Positions 15,582 through 25,700 are shown, counted from the stretch's first letter. The stretch is 40,325 nt of DNA from Clostridiales bacterium (GCA_004556155.1 SFIM01000027.1:1-40325); one strand, 5' to 3'. Numbers and translations: made by a program. The notes: generated from the sequence alone by a model not told the origin.

Positions 15582-16664
15582 ATGAAGAAACTCGTATCCC
15601 TCCTGCTGGCTCTGGCCCTGCTGGTTTCCATGTCCAGCGTCGCTTTCGCCGCCAAGGAAGATTTTGACCCCGAGCTGGTCGCCGCCGCGCAGGCGGAGGG
15701 AGAGCTGACGGTATACGGCTCCTGCGAAGAGCCTTACCTGGCTGCGGCCGCCAAGAACTTTGAAAAGGAATTTGGCATCAAGGTATCCTACCTGCGCCTG
15801 TCCACCGGCGAAGTGCAGGCCAAGATCACCGAGGAAAAGGGCAACCCCTCCGCTGACGTGTGGTTCGGCGGCACCAACGATCCCTACAATGAGAGCGCCA
15901 AGCTGGGCCTGCTGATGGCCTACGAAGCCAAGAACGCCAAGAACCTGGCCAGCCCCATGTATCGCGATGCGGACGGCTACTGGTACGGCATTTACAAGGG
16001 CATTCTGGGCTTCATGGTAAACACCGAGGAGCTCAAGCGCCTGAACCTGGAAGCCCCCAAGGGCTGGGACGATCTGCTCAAGCCCGAATACAAGGATAAG
16101 ATCTGGCTGTCCAACCCCAACACCGCCGGCACCGCCAAGCTGGTCATCAACACCCTGGTGCAGCTCAAGGGCCACGACGAAGCCATGAAGTACTTTGTGG
16201 AGCTGGACAAGAACATCGCCCAGTACACCAAGTCCGGCTCCGGCCCCTCCAAGAAGGTTGGCATCGGCGAGTGCGTCATCGCCATCGGCTTCCTGCATGA
16301 CGGCATCACCCAGATTCTGGATGGTTACGACAACATCGCCCTGATCATCCCCGAGGAAGGCACCTCCTTTGAAATCGGCTCCACCGCCATCTTTGAAGGC
16401 TGCGCCCATGAAAACGCCGCCAAGCTGTGGATCGAGTACGCCCTGAGCCCGGATTGCGTTGAGCTGGCCGACGATGCGCAGAGCTATCAGTTCCTGGTCA
16501 TCACCAACGCGCAGCAGCCCGCTGTGGTTGAGCCCTTCGGTCTGGATCCCGACAACGTGATGAAATACAACTTCGAAGATGCGAAGGCCAACACCTCCAA
16601 GTATGTGCAGGACTTCTTTAATGCGCTGGGCGCTGCCGCCGACAGCCGCTTCAAGACCGAATAA
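15582..16664 (+). CDS. Solute-binding protein of an Fe3+/phosphonate-type ABC importer
   Basis: The 360-residue protein has a signal peptide (MKKLVSLLLALALLVSMSSVAFA) and then ELTVYGSCEEPYLAAAAKNFEKEF, the start of the family that includes ferric-iron (AfuA/FbpA) and phosphonate-binding proteins. NPSADVWFGGTNDPY and TKSGSGPSKKVGIGECVIAIGF are further family segments. The paired tyrosines that bind iron in FbpA are not obvious, so the ligand may be a chelate or another anion. As with the sugar-binding protein there is no lipobox cysteine. The double permease and ATPase that follow complete the importer. Confidence 0.85.
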   Translation: MKKLVSLLLALALLVSMSSVAFAAKEDFDPELVAAAQAEGELTVYGSCEEPYLAAAAKNFEKEFGIKVSYLRLSTGEVQAKITEEKGNPSADVWFGGTNDPYNESAKLGLLMAYEAKNAKNLASPMYRDADGYWYGIYKGILGFMVNTEELKRLNLEAPKGWDDLLKPEYKDKIWLSNPNTAGTAKLVINTLVQLKGHDEAMKYFVELDKNIAQYTKSGSGPSKKVGIGECVIAIGFLHDGITQILDGYDNIALIIPEEGTSFEIGSTAIFEGCAHENAAKLWIEYALSPDCVELADDAQSYQFLVITNAQQPAVVEPFGLDPDNVMKYNFEDAKANTSKYVQDFFNALGAAADSRFKTE

Positions 16665-16683
16665 TCACGAAGGAATCAACGAT

Positions 16684-16720
16684 AAGGGGATAGGGCAAAC
16701 GCCCCGTCCCCTTCTTCTTT
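16684..16720 (+). terminator. Hairpin after the Fe3+-type binding protein gene
   Basis: AAGGGGA (16684-16690) pairs with TCCCCTT (16707-16713), with an inner GGGC/GCCC, followed by CTTCTTT. It is probably leaky, because the permease and ATPase follow on the same strand with no clear promoter of their own. Confidence 0.55.
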
Positions 16721-16800
16721 GCTGCACTTGCTTGATTTTCTGGCGCTTCCGTTGGCTTTGTCAATGCAGCGATGTATTTTCGCAGATCGACAAAAGCACG

Positions 16801-16866
16801 CGACCATAAAAGCCTTCTCCCAAACGGGACAAGGTGTCGAGCGAATAGCGAGACGGATGAGGGGGA
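16801..16866 (+). repeat. AAAAGCCTTCTCC repeat unit
   Basis: Positions 16801-16866 (CGACCATAAAAGCCTTCTCC, then AAGGTGTCGAGCGAATAGCG and AGACGGATGAGGGGGAA) match 27335-27405 and 13468-13521. Together with the hairpin at 16684 it accounts for the 313-base gap before the permease. Confidence 0.75.
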
Positions 16867-16977
16867 ATGCGCCACGCAAACATTGCTTATACGCCTGTCA
16901 ATGCCCCTAATTCCACACCCCGGCCATCTTTTTCTCATCACAAAAGCATACAAATAAACAAAAAGGAGGGAGCGCGG

Positions 16978-19065
16978 ATGAATCGCCGTCAAAGCGCGCG
17001 GCTTGACCGCAAAAAGTTTTTTGCCGATCCGGTCATGCTGGGCGCGATCTTCGTACTGATCGTGTTTTTAAGCCTGTTCATCCTGTATCCGCTGGCGATG
17101 CTGATGATCGACAGCGTATATGTGCGCGATACCAAGCTGTTAGGGGCGCAAAGCCTGCTTAGCGGCGAAAAAATCGTCTATTATCTGGAGGACGGCTCCC
17201 CGGCTGCCGCGGACGCCAAGCAGCCCGCCTATGTAAAGCTGCTTTCGGAGGATGGCGAGCAGCTGGTGCCTGTGTATGACGCGGCCCAGAAGGGCTTGTT
17301 CCCGTGCGCCATGCAGGTGCGCCAGGCCGATACCGCCACCCCGGCGCTGCGCATTGTGAACAATAAGGGCAAAACCGTACTGGCGCCGCTGAGCGACATG
17401 CAGGCGCAGCTGACGCTGTTTAAGCAGAACGGCCGCGCCATCAAGGCTGCCGACGCGCTGGAAATGGACAACGTTTACATCAAGGTGAACGACAACCATC
17501 TCACCTTCGCGGCCTTTCCGCGCATCTTCCAGGATTACACGTTCAACCAGGCCTTCCGCAATACGCTGCTGCTGGGCGTGATCGTGGGCTTTGGCTCCAC
17601 GCTCATCGGTCTGCTGTTTGCCTATGTGGATTGCTATGTGCGCGTGCGCTCCAGGGTGATGAAAAAGCTGTTCGACGTGGTATCCATGCTGCCCGTCGTG
17701 TCGCCGCCCTTTGTGCTGTCGCTGTCGATGATCCTGCTCTTTGGCCGCGGCGGCCTGATTACCCGCCAGCTGCTGCACATTTATGATTCCAATGTGTACG
17801 GCCTCAAGGGCATCGCCATCGTGCAGATCATGACCTTCTTCCCCGTGTGCTACATGATGCTCAAGGGTCTGCTCAAGAACATCGACCCCTCCATGGAGGA
17901 AGCCGCGCGCGATATGGGCGCGTCCCGCTGGAAGGTGTTCACCACCGTCACCCTGCCGCTGATGCTGCCGGGTCTGGGCAATGCCTTCCTGGTTACGTTC
18001 ATTGAGTCCGTGGCGGACTTTGCCAACCCCATGATGATCGGCGGCAGCTTTGACACGCTGGCCACCACCATCTATCTGCGCATCACCGGCGGCACCTACG
18101 ATGTGACGGGCGCGGCGGCCATGGCCGTGGTGCTGCTGTCGCTGACAATCTTCCTGTTCCTGATCCAGAAGTACTATCTGGAAAGCAAGACCACCGCCAC
18201 CCTGACGGGCAAGGCCAGCCGCGCGCGCATGCTCATCACCGATCGCAGCGTGCGGGTGCCGCTGACGACCCTGTGCTGCGTGATCTCGGTGTTCGTCATC
18301 ATGATGTATGTGGCCATTCCCTTCGGCGCGTTCTTTAAGCTGTGGGGGCGCGATTACTCGCTGAGCACCAAGTGGTTTGCGCAGCTGTTCCGCGATGATG
18401 GCTTCAAGGCCTTTAAGGACTCCTTCATCCTGTCCCTGATCGCCTCGCCCATCACGGCGCTGCTGTCCATGGTCATCTCCTACCTGGTGGTCAAAAAGAA
18501 GTTCAAGGCCAAGGGCTTTATCGAGTTCACCTCCATCCTGGCCATGGCCGTGCCCGGCACGGTGCTGGGCGTGGGCTTCATCCGCGGCTTTGCCAACGGC
18601 GTGTTCCGCACGGGCTTCCTGCAGGGGCTGTACGGCACGGGCGCCATCCTGGTGATCGTGTTTGTGGTGCGCTCGCTGCCGGTTGGCACGCGCAGCGGCA
18701 TTTCGGCCTTGCGGCAGATTGACAAGTCCATTGAGGAATCAGCCTACGATCTGGGCGCGGGCAGCGGGCGCGTGTTCATGACCGTCACCCTGCCGCTGAT
18801 CAAGGATTCCTTCTTCTCGGGTCTGGTGACCACCTTTGTGCGCTCCATCACCGCCATCAGCGCCATCATCCTGCTGGTGACGCCGCGCTACCTGCTGATC
18901 ACCTGCCGCATCAACGAGTTTGCCGAGAAGGGCGCTTACGGCGTGGCCTGCGCCTACGCCACCATCCTGATACTGATCGTATACGCGGCGATCCTGATCA
19001 TGAACCTTGGCATCAAATACTTTGGCACCAGCAAACAGGTGCGCCTGAGTCAAAAGGGAGAGTGA
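16978..19065 (+). CDS. Fused double permease of the Fe3+-type ABC importer
   Basis: The 695-residue protein holds two permease domains in one chain, as in ferric-iron importers (FbpB type). Each half has an EAA loop: EEAARDMGASRWKVFTTVTLPL and EESAYDLGAGSGRVFMTVTLPL (both in part). Between the first and second membrane helices of the first half there is an insert of about 130 residues (from DSVYVRDTKLLGAQSL to PRIFQDYTFNQAFRN) that should lie outside the membrane. AAAGGAGGG is 7 nt before 16978; the upstream part of the frame is repeat DNA. The ATPase start follows 6 bases after the stop. Confidence 0.92.
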   Translation: MNRRQSARLDRKKFFADPVMLGAIFVLIVFLSLFILYPLAMLMIDSVYVRDTKLLGAQSLLSGEKIVYYLEDGSPAAADAKQPAYVKLLSEDGEQLVPVYDAAQKGLFPCAMQVRQADTATPALRIVNNKGKTVLAPLSDMQAQLTLFKQNGRAIKAADALEMDNVYIKVNDNHLTFAAFPRIFQDYTFNQAFRNTLLLGVIVGFGSTLIGLLFAYVDCYVRVRSRVMKKLFDVVSMLPVVSPPFVLSLSMILLFGRGGLITRQLLHIYDSNVYGLKGIAIVQIMTFFPVCYMMLKGLLKNIDPSMEEAARDMGASRWKVFTTVTLPLMLPGLGNAFLVTFIESVADFANPMMIGGSFDTLATTIYLRITGGTYDVTGAAAMAVVLLSLTIFLFLIQKYYLESKTTATLTGKASRARMLITDRSVRVPLTTLCCVISVFVIMMYVAIPFGAFFKLWGRDYSLSTKWFAQLFRDDGFKAFKDSFILSLIASPITALLSMVISYLVVKKKFKAKGFIEFTSILAMAVPGTVLGVGFIRGFANGVFRTGFLQGLYGTGAILVIVFVVRSLPVGTRSGISALRQIDKSIEESAYDLGAGSGRVFMTVTLPLIKDSFFSGLVTTFVRSITAISAIILLVTPRYLLITCRINEFAEKGAYGVACAYATILILIVYAAILIMNLGIKYFGTSKQVRLSQKGE

Positions 19066-19071
19066 AGCAAC

Positions 19072-20151
19072 ATGGCGGATAAGGAAAAGAAAGGCGTTCG
19101 CCTGGATCATATTTCAAAGATTTATAAGGATCCCAAGACTGGCAAGGATTTTTACGCCGTGCGCGACGTATCGCTGGATATTGAGCCGGGCAGCTTTGTG
19201 ACGCTGCTGGGCCCCTCCGGCTGCGGCAAGACCACCACGCTGCGCATGATCGCCGGCTTTGAAAGCCCGGACGAGGGCGAAATCTACCTGGGCGGCCAGC
19301 CCATTAACGAGCTGACCCCCAACAAGCGCGATACCGCGATGGTGTTCCAGAGCTACGCGCTGTTTCCGCACTACAATGTATACGACAACGTGGCCTACGG
19401 CCTGAAGCTGCGCAAGGTGCCCAAGGCCGAGGCACAGCAGCGCATTGAAAGGATCCTCTCGCTTGTGGAGCTGTCCGGCATGGAATCGCGCATGACCAAT
19501 CAGCTTTCCGGCGGCCAGCAGCAGCGCGTGGCCCTGGCCCGCGCCCTGGTGGTGGAGCCCAGCGTGCTGCTGTTTGACGAGCCGCTGTCCAACCTGGACG
19601 CCAAGCTGCGCGTATCCATGCGCACCGAGATCCGCCGCATCCAGCAGGCGCTGGGCATCACGGCGGTGTACGTTACCCACGATCAGTCCGAGGCCATGTC
19701 CATTTCGGATAAGATCATCATCATGCACGGCGGCGTGATCGCCCAGATGGGCACGCCGGAGGAAATCTACTATCACCCGCAGAGCGAGTTTGTGGCGGAT
19801 TTCATCGGCGAGGCCAATTTCCTCATGGGCGACATCGTGTCCGTGCAGGGCGATAACTGCGTGCTGGCCATCGGCAATCACAGGGTGACGGTGGATAACC
19901 CCAGCGGCTTCCCCGTGGGCAAGAGCTGCAAGGTGGTGCTGCGCCCCGAGGCAGGCGTGCTGGCCGAGACGGGCGATCTGCCCTGCAAGGTGGTGCTGTC
20001 CTGCTTCATGGGCGCGTATCAGAACTACCACGTCATGGTGGGCGATACGCTGGTCAAGCTGGCCGATTACTGCCCTGTTGGCCGCCGCGTATTCAGGGTG
20101 GGCGACACGGCCTATCTGTCCTTCCGCGAGGGCTGCGTGCATATGCTGTAA
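19072..20151 (+). CDS. ABC importer ATPase, Fe3+/putrescine/spermidine type
   Basis: This 359-residue ATPase drives the importer whose permease stops just upstream. It has Walker A GPSGCGKT (47-54), the Q-loop in MVFQSYALFPHYNV, signature LSGGQQQRVALARAL, Walker B VLLFDEPLSNLD and the switch histidine in VTHDQSEA. A C-terminal TOBE-like domain (about 240-359) is where such ATPases sense substrate or regulators. GGGAGAG of the previous gene's end serves as the ribosome site. It ends the operon; a hairpin at 20191-20224 follows. Confidence 0.95.
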   Translation: MADKEKKGVRLDHISKIYKDPKTGKDFYAVRDVSLDIEPGSFVTLLGPSGCGKTTTLRMIAGFESPDEGEIYLGGQPINELTPNKRDTAMVFQSYALFPHYNVYDNVAYGLKLRKVPKAEAQQRIERILSLVELSGMESRMTNQLSGGQQQRVALARALVVEPSVLLFDEPLSNLDAKLRVSMRTEIRRIQQALGITAVYVTHDQSEAMSISDKIIIMHGGVIAQMGTPEEIYYHPQSEFVADFIGEANFLMGDIVSVQGDNCVLAIGNHRVTVDNPSGFPVGKSCKVVLRPEAGVLAETGDLPCKVVLSCFMGAYQNYHVMVGDTLVKLADYCPVGRRVFRVGDTAYLSFREGCVHML

Positions 20152-20190
20152 GGGCAGCGCCTTCTACTGCGGCTTCCAGTGCAAATTCAT

Positions 20191-20224
20191 TGCGCCCGGC
20201 GCTGATGCGTCCGGGCGCGTTTTG
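20191..20224 (+). terminator. Terminator of the Fe3+-type importer operon
   Basis: GCGCCCGG (20192-20199) pairs with CCGGGCGC (20211-20218), followed by GTTTTGG. Confidence 0.75.
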
Positions 20225-20257
20225 GTGCGGGGAAACGAGGGGAGAAACGGGGATTAC

Positions 20258-20620
20258 GGTACTTTCTTGAGTCAAGAAAGTACCAAAGAACCTATGTGTG
20301 ACGTAAAAGTCAATTGGATGAAAACAGGGAGTGGCCCTGGCCACCTGCCGCCCCGTCCCCGTGGCAGGGAAAATTCTGCGTGCCCGGATCGGCGCAAGCG
20401 CCATCCGTCCCCTTGAATATTTCCCCCTGGGTCTGGCTTTGCCAGCCCCGCGCTGATCTGCGATCAGCGTGCCACGGGGTACGTTGAGTGGGTGTGTGGC
20501 TTTTGCACAGCGATTGGCAACAGTTGGAGAGTGCACTCACCAAAAGGCTTCTCCCTCAGAAGAATATAATAAACCTGATGAAGCGTAGGCTGCGCAGCAG
20601 CCGTTAACATACTGCCCCCG
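20258..20620 (-). repeat. Composite dispersed repeat, copy 3 (inverted) plus GTAGGCTGC unit
   Basis: This explains most of the 588-base gap before plsX. Read on the minus strand the order is as at 8056-8450: AGAAGCCTTTTGGTG (20549-20535); the structured element with arms CCCCGTGGCA (20357-20366) and TGCCACGGGG (20470-20479); then TTTTACGTCACA and the GTTACTTTC-type module (GGTACTTTCTTGAGTCAAG from 20261). The shared internal block GGGGCTGGC-AAGCCAGACC matches 8179-8198 with one or two differences. A GTGGCC/GGCCAC hairpin (20331-20344) follows the module. GTAGGCTGCGCAGCAGCCG (20585-20603) repeats the unit at 13302. Confidence 0.8.
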
Positions 20621-20674
20621 TGGCGTGCGCGTTTTGAAAAAACAGGCGCAACCGTGGCGCTGTCGCGCTTTATC

Positions 20675-20703
20675 TTGTAAAATTCGCGAAAATATGCTAT
20701 AAT
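20675..20703 (+). promoter_or_regulatory. Sigma-A promoter of the plsX operon
   Basis: TTGTAA (20675-20680), 17-nt spacer, TATAAT (20698-20703) with TGC before the -10. In Bacillus this operon is repressed by FapR; I found no clear FapR palindrome here. Confidence 0.65.
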
Positions 20704-20739
20704 TTTTGAGATTTAAGGAAAGAAGGATGGTGAGCGCAG

Positions 20740-21750
20740 TTGACGCGCATTTATCTGGACGCGATGGGCGGGGACAACGCGCCCAAATGCACGGCGGAGG
20801 GCGCCATTGAGGCCCTGCGCGCGGACAGCGACCTGCGGATTACCCTGGGGGGTGACGCCGCACAGCTTACGCCCCTGCTGATGGACTGCGACGATGTGCG
20901 CGAGCGCATCACCGTGGAGCATACCACGCAGGTGATCACCAACCACGATTCCCCCGTCATGGCCGTGCGCACCATGAAGGACAGCAGCATCGTGCGCGGC
21001 ATGATGGCCGTGCGCGATGGCGAAGCAGACGGCTTTGTGTCCGCCGGTTCCACCGGCGCGATGCTGGCCGCGGGCATGTTCCGCCTGGGTCGCCTGGATG
21101 GCATTGACCGCCCCGCCCTGGCCCCGCTGATGCCCAACGGCAAGGGCTATTTTCTGCTGATTGACAGCGGCGCAAATGTGGACTGCAAGCCGGAATACCT
21201 GCGGCAGTTTGCCATCATGGGCGATATCTATATGCGCCGCGTGCAGGGCATGAAGGAGCCGCGCGTGGGTTTGCTTAATATCGGCGCGGAAAGCGAAAAG
21301 GGCAACCAGCTGACCAAGGAAACCTACCCCCTGCTGGAAAAAGCGCCCGTTCACTTTGTGGGCAATGTGGAAGGCCGCGATGTGACCAACGACGTGGCCG
21401 ATGTGATCGTGGCCGACGGCTTTGCGGGCAACCTGATCCTCAAATTTATGGAAGGCATGGCCGGGACGCTGCTGGGTATCATCAAAAAAGAGCTGCTCAG
21501 CGATTTCCGCGGCAAGCTGGGCGCGCTGATCGCCAAGCCCGCCTTCAAGCGCGTAAAGAAACTGATGGACTATACCGAGGTGGGCGGCGCGCCGCTGCTG
21601 GGCGTAAAGGGCGCGGTGGTCAAGGCGCACGGCTCCTCCAACGGACATGCCATCGCCTGCGCCATCCGCCAGGCCGCCGTCATGGCGCGCACGGGCGTGG
21701 CGCAAACCATCGAGGAAACGTTAAAAACCATGCCGCAGGCGGATGAATAA
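20740..21750 (+). CDS. plsX: Phosphate acyltransferase PlsX
   Basis: PlsX turns acyl-ACP into acyl-phosphate, the donor for PlsY at the start of membrane phospholipid synthesis. The 336 residues begin TRIYLDAMGGDNAPK, the family signature, and contain VSAGSTGAMLA and IGAESEKGNQLTKE. The likely start is TTG at 20740: a stop codon (TGA) lies three codons upstream in frame, so no earlier start is possible, and GGATGG/GGTGAG stands 5 to 10 nt before it. It heads the operon with acpP, rnc, smc and ftsY, an order kept from Bacillus. Confidence 0.96.
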   Translation: MTRIYLDAMGGDNAPKCTAEGAIEALRADSDLRITLGGDAAQLTPLLMDCDDVRERITVEHTTQVITNHDSPVMAVRTMKDSSIVRGMMAVRDGEADGFVSAGSTGAMLAAGMFRLGRLDGIDRPALAPLMPNGKGYFLLIDSGANVDCKPEYLRQFAIMGDIYMRRVQGMKEPRVGLLNIGAESEKGNQLTKETYPLLEKAPVHFVGNVEGRDVTNDVADVIVADGFAGNLILKFMEGMAGTLLGIIKKELLSDFRGKLGALIAKPAFKRVKKLMDYTEVGGAPLLGVKGAVVKAHGSSNGHAIACAIRQAAVMARTGVAQTIEETLKTMPQADE

Positions 21751-21792
21751 TCCCCCGCGCGCATAGCATCCATACATAAGGAGGAAAATAAA

Positions 21793-22023
21793 ATGACGAC
21801 CTATGAAAAAGTAAAGCAGCTGATTTCCGTGCAGCTCAAGGCCCCCGAAGACAAAATTACCCCCGAATCCCGCCTGGTTGAGGATCTGGGCGCCGACAGC
21901 GCCAACGTGATGGTGATGATCATGGAGCTGGAGGATCAGTTCAACATCATGGTGGAGGACGATATGATCATGAAGCTCAAGACCGTGGACGACGTGGTCA
22001 AGTACATCGATTCCAAGGCCTAA
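21793..22023 (+). CDS. acpP: Acyl carrier protein
   Basis: The 76-residue carrier holds growing fatty acids on a phosphopantetheine arm. The arm site is the serine in LGADSANVMVMIMELEDQF. Most ACPs read DSL at this point; here leucine is replaced by alanine, which changes the residue next to the attachment serine. The rest (acidic helix II, VEDDMIMKLKTVDDVVKYI) is ordinary. AAGGAGG is 6 to 7 nt upstream. It sits 42 bp after plsX, whose product uses acyl-ACP. Confidence 0.93.
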   Translation: MTTYEKVKQLISVQLKAPEDKITPESRLVEDLGADSANVMVMIMELEDQFNIMVEDDMIMKLKTVDDVVKYIDSKA

Positions 22024-22102
22024 CCAATTTTCACGCCCGGAAAACAGGCTGCCAGCTTTCGTGCAGCCCGTTTTCTGCGCGCGGAGAAGGAGTTCTTTAT
22101 CC

Positions 22103-22774
22103 GTGAATACTGCCCATCTTGAAGAAGCGCTGCAATATCATTTTCATAATCCCGCGCTTTTGCGCCTGGCGCTCACCCACCCCTCCTGCGGGGCTGAAAA
22201 CAATCAGCGGCTGGAGTTCCTGGGCGATGCGGTGCTGCAATTGGCCATGAGCGATATCGTCTTTGCCGCCCACCCCGAGCAGGAGGAGGGGGGCATGACG
22301 TTTTTGCGCGCGCGCATGGTGCGCGAGGAAACGCTGTGCGCCGTGGCGCGGCACCTGCAGCTGGGCCGCTACCTGCGCATGGATCATGGGTGCGAGATCA
22401 CCGGCGGGCGCGAACGCCCTGCCGTGCTGGCCGACGCCATGGAGGCCGTGCTGGCGGCCGTTTATCTGGACGCGGGCTTTGATACCGCAGCCGCGCTGGT
22501 GCGCGCCCTTTGGCCGCGCGAGCAGGAGGTTCCCCTGCCCGTGACGGATAACAAAACCGCCCTGCAGGAGCTGCTGCAGGGGCAGGGGCTGCCCTCGCCT
22601 GAATATCAAACCCTGGCTGAGGAGGGCCCGGCGCACCTGCGCATATTCACCGTGGCTGTCTATACCCAGGGTCAGGAGGCCGGGCGCGGGAGCGGAAACA
22701 GCAAAAAGCGCGCCGAGCAGGCGGCTGCGGGTGAGGCGCTCAAGCGTCTGCGCGCGGCGGAGGAAACCAAATGA
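22103..22774 (+). CDS. rnc: Ribonuclease III
   Basis: RNase III cuts double-stranded RNA and processes rRNA precursors. In the 223 residues the nuclease domain has NQRLEFLGDAVL, where the metal-binding glutamate and aspartate are kept but the first glutamate of the usual NERLEFLGD is glutamine. ADAMEAVLAAVYLD holds the second metal-binding pair. A C-terminal dsRNA-binding domain runs from about 150 (NKTALQELLQGQ, then GSGNSKKRAEQAAAGEAL). I choose GTG at 22103, which has AAGGAG 10 nt upstream; the frame is open further but lacks a ribosome site. Its stop overlaps the smc start (ATGA). Confidence 0.95.
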   Translation: MNTAHLEEALQYHFHNPALLRLALTHPSCGAENNQRLEFLGDAVLQLAMSDIVFAAHPEQEEGGMTFLRARMVREETLCAVARHLQLGRYLRMDHGCEITGGRERPAVLADAMEAVLAAVYLDAGFDTAAALVRALWPREQEVPLPVTDNKTALQELLQGQGLPSPEYQTLAEEGPAHLRIFTVAVYTQGQEAGRGSGNSKKRAEQAAAGEALKRLRAAEETK

Positions 22775-25700
22775 AGCTGAAAAAGCTGGAAATTTACGGC
22801 TTCAAGTCCTTCGCGCAGCGCACCGAGGTGGTCTTTAACGGCGGCATCACCGGCATCGTCGGCCCCAATGGATCGGGCAAAAGCAATATCGGCGACGCGG
22901 TCAAGTGGGTGCTGGGTGAGCAGAACCCCCGTGAGCTGCGCGGCGGCAGCATGCAGGACGTCATCTTCAACGGCACCGAAAAGCGCAAAAAGCTGGCCTA
23001 CGCCGAGGTTACGCTGGTGTTTGACAACGAGGATGGCGCGCTGAAAACCAAGTTTACCGAGGTGGCCGTCACCCGCCGGCTGTACCGCAACGGCGACAGC
23101 GAATACTATCTCAATAAAACCGCCTGCCGACTCAAGGATATCAAGGAGCTTTTCTACGATACCGGCGTGGGCAAGGACGGCTATTCCAATATCGGCCAGG
23201 GTCGTATCGACGATATCCTGTCCAATAAAAGTGAGGATCGCCGCGAGGTGTTTGAAGAAGCGGCGGGCATCAGCACTTTCCGCGTGCGCAAGGAGGAAGC
23301 CGAGCGCAAGCTGACCCGCACGCTGGAAAACCTGGATCGCGTCAACGACATCCTGGAAGAATTGGGCGGCCGCATCGAGCCCCTGCACGAGCAGGCGCAG
23401 TCCGCCCTGAAATATCAGGAGCTTTCCGGCAAGCTCAAAACGCTGGAAATGAACATCTTCCTGCTGAAAAACGATAAGCTGGCGCAGCGCATGAAGGAGC
23501 TGAGCGAAACCATCGAGGCGCTGCGCGACGCGCTATTGCAGCATGAGGCGCGGCTGCATGAAAACAGCCAGGAGCGCGCCATGCTGGATCAGGCCGTGCA
23601 GCAGCTGGATGGTGAAATCAGCCAGGCGCGCGCCGAAAGCCGCCTGCGCACCGAGGAGCTGCATCAGCTGGAAAGCGCCCGCGACCGCATGGAGCAGCGC
23701 AGCGAATCGCTGCAAAAGGACGTGCAGCGCATGCAGGAGGAGGAGCAGTCCCGCGCCGCCCGCCTGGACGAGCTGGCCGCCCTTACCCAGCAGGGGCAGG
23801 GTGACGACGAGGCCGCCAGCCGCGCGCTGGAAAAGGCGCGCAATGCGCTGGACGCGCTGGTGCGCCAGGCGGACGAAGCCGCTGCGCGGGCGGACGAAGC
23901 CGAGCAGGCGCTCAACCAGCACAAGACCGATATCCTGTCGGCTGTCAATCGCCTGAGCGACGCGCGCAACACCCAAACCCAGAAGCAGGCCATGTGCGCC
24001 CAGATGGAGCAGTACCTGAGCCAGCTTCAGGGCAACGAGGCCGAATTGAAATTGCAGTCCGTCGCCCTGCAGCAGCAGTACGACGATGCGATCGGCCAGC
24101 AAAAGGCCGCGCAGGACGCGCTGAGCGGCGCGCGCGACGAGGCGCAGCGTCTGGAGGCCGGGGTGCGTGCCCTGGCGCTGGAAAATCAGCAAAAGTCCGA
24201 GCGCGCGCAGCAGCTGGCCATGTCCATGCAGTCCGCCCGCAGCCGCCTGAAGGTGCTGCGCGAGATGGCTCGCGATATGGAGGGCTATGCCAACGCCGTG
24301 CGCCGCGCGCTGCAATACGCGCAGAACGATCCCAATGTGTGCGGCGTGGTGGCGCAGCTGATGCAGGCGCCCAAGGAATTGGAGGCCGCGCTGGACGCGG
24401 TGCTGGGCGGCAGCCTGCAAAACATCGTTACCACCGATGATGTAACCGCCAAAAAACTGATTGAATATCTCAAACGCAGCGAGTCGGGCCGCGCCACCTT
24501 CCTACCGCTGTCCAACGTGCGCTCCTATACCCTGAGCAACGAGGAGCGCCGCGTGCTGTCCATGCCCGGCTGTCTGGGCGTGGCCAGCGAGCTGATTACC
24601 TACGATCAGCGCTATCGCCCGGTGATGGAAAACCTGCTGGGCCGCACCGTGGTGGCGCAAAATCTGGATGCAGCCCTGCCCATCATGCGCGCGGGGCGCT
24701 ACGCCTTCCGGCTGGTCACGCTGGACGGCCAGGTGATGCACTCCGGCGGCTCCATGACGGGCGGCTCCATGCGCGGCAAAACCAGCAATTTCCTTTCGCG
24801 CGAACGCGAAATCAAGGAGCTGACCGCGCAGCTTGCCCAGGATGAGCAGGCGCTGTCCGCCTTGCAGCAGGACGTCGCCGCCATGCAGGAGCGCCAGGCC
24901 GAGGCAAAACGTCTGCGCAACGAGGGCATGGAGACCATGCATCAGCAGGAAATTGCCGTGGCCCGTGAGCAGGAGCGCGTGTTCAATGCCTCCTCCGAAT
25001 TGCAGGCGCATACCCAGCGCCTGGAAAAGACGCAGCAGGCCATCACCCAGCTGACCGAAAGCATCGCCGAAATCCGCGCCGATCTGCAATTGCTGACCGA
25101 GGGCACGCAGTCCGCGGCGGTGGATCGTGAAGCGCTGGATCAAAAGACCGAAGAACTGCAAAACGCCCTGCGCGCCGCCCGCGATCAGGCCGACGGCCTG
25201 CGCGACCAGGTGACGCAGCAGCGGCTGCAGTTTGCCGAGATGGAGCACAGCATCGAAACCCTGCGCCGCGATAAGGCGCGCTGGGCTGAGGAAAGCGCCG
25301 CCCTGCAGGGCACGCTGAATGCCCTGCGGGAGAAAATCGCCGCGCAGCGCCAGCAGGCGCAGGAGGCGGAGGGGCAGCTTGCCCAGCTTCGCCAGGCCGC
25401 GCAGCAGCAGGCCGAGGCCGCCAGGCAGGCCGATGCGGATACCGATCAATTGGAGCAAAAGCGCCAGGCGCAGCTTGCTCATCAGCGTGAGCTGGTGGAG
25501 GAAAGCGAACGCCTGCATGAGCGCCACACCCAGGACGGCGATCAGCTGCACCGCACGGAGATCCTGTACGACCGCGCGGACAACGAGCAGAAAACGCTGT
25601 CCGAGCACATGTGGAATACCTACGAGGCCACCCTGGCCACGGCGGAGGAGTTTCGCCTGCCGCCGGGCGAGTTTGCCCTCACATCGGGCGAGCGCGACGC

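Noticed and set aside
20640..20740. FapR operator before plsX
   Set aside because: I looked for the known palindrome and found no convincing match.
22202..22213. Possible dead RNase III because NERLE reads NQRLE
   Set aside because: The metal-binding glutamate and aspartate (LEFLGD) and the second acidic pair are intact, so activity is expected.
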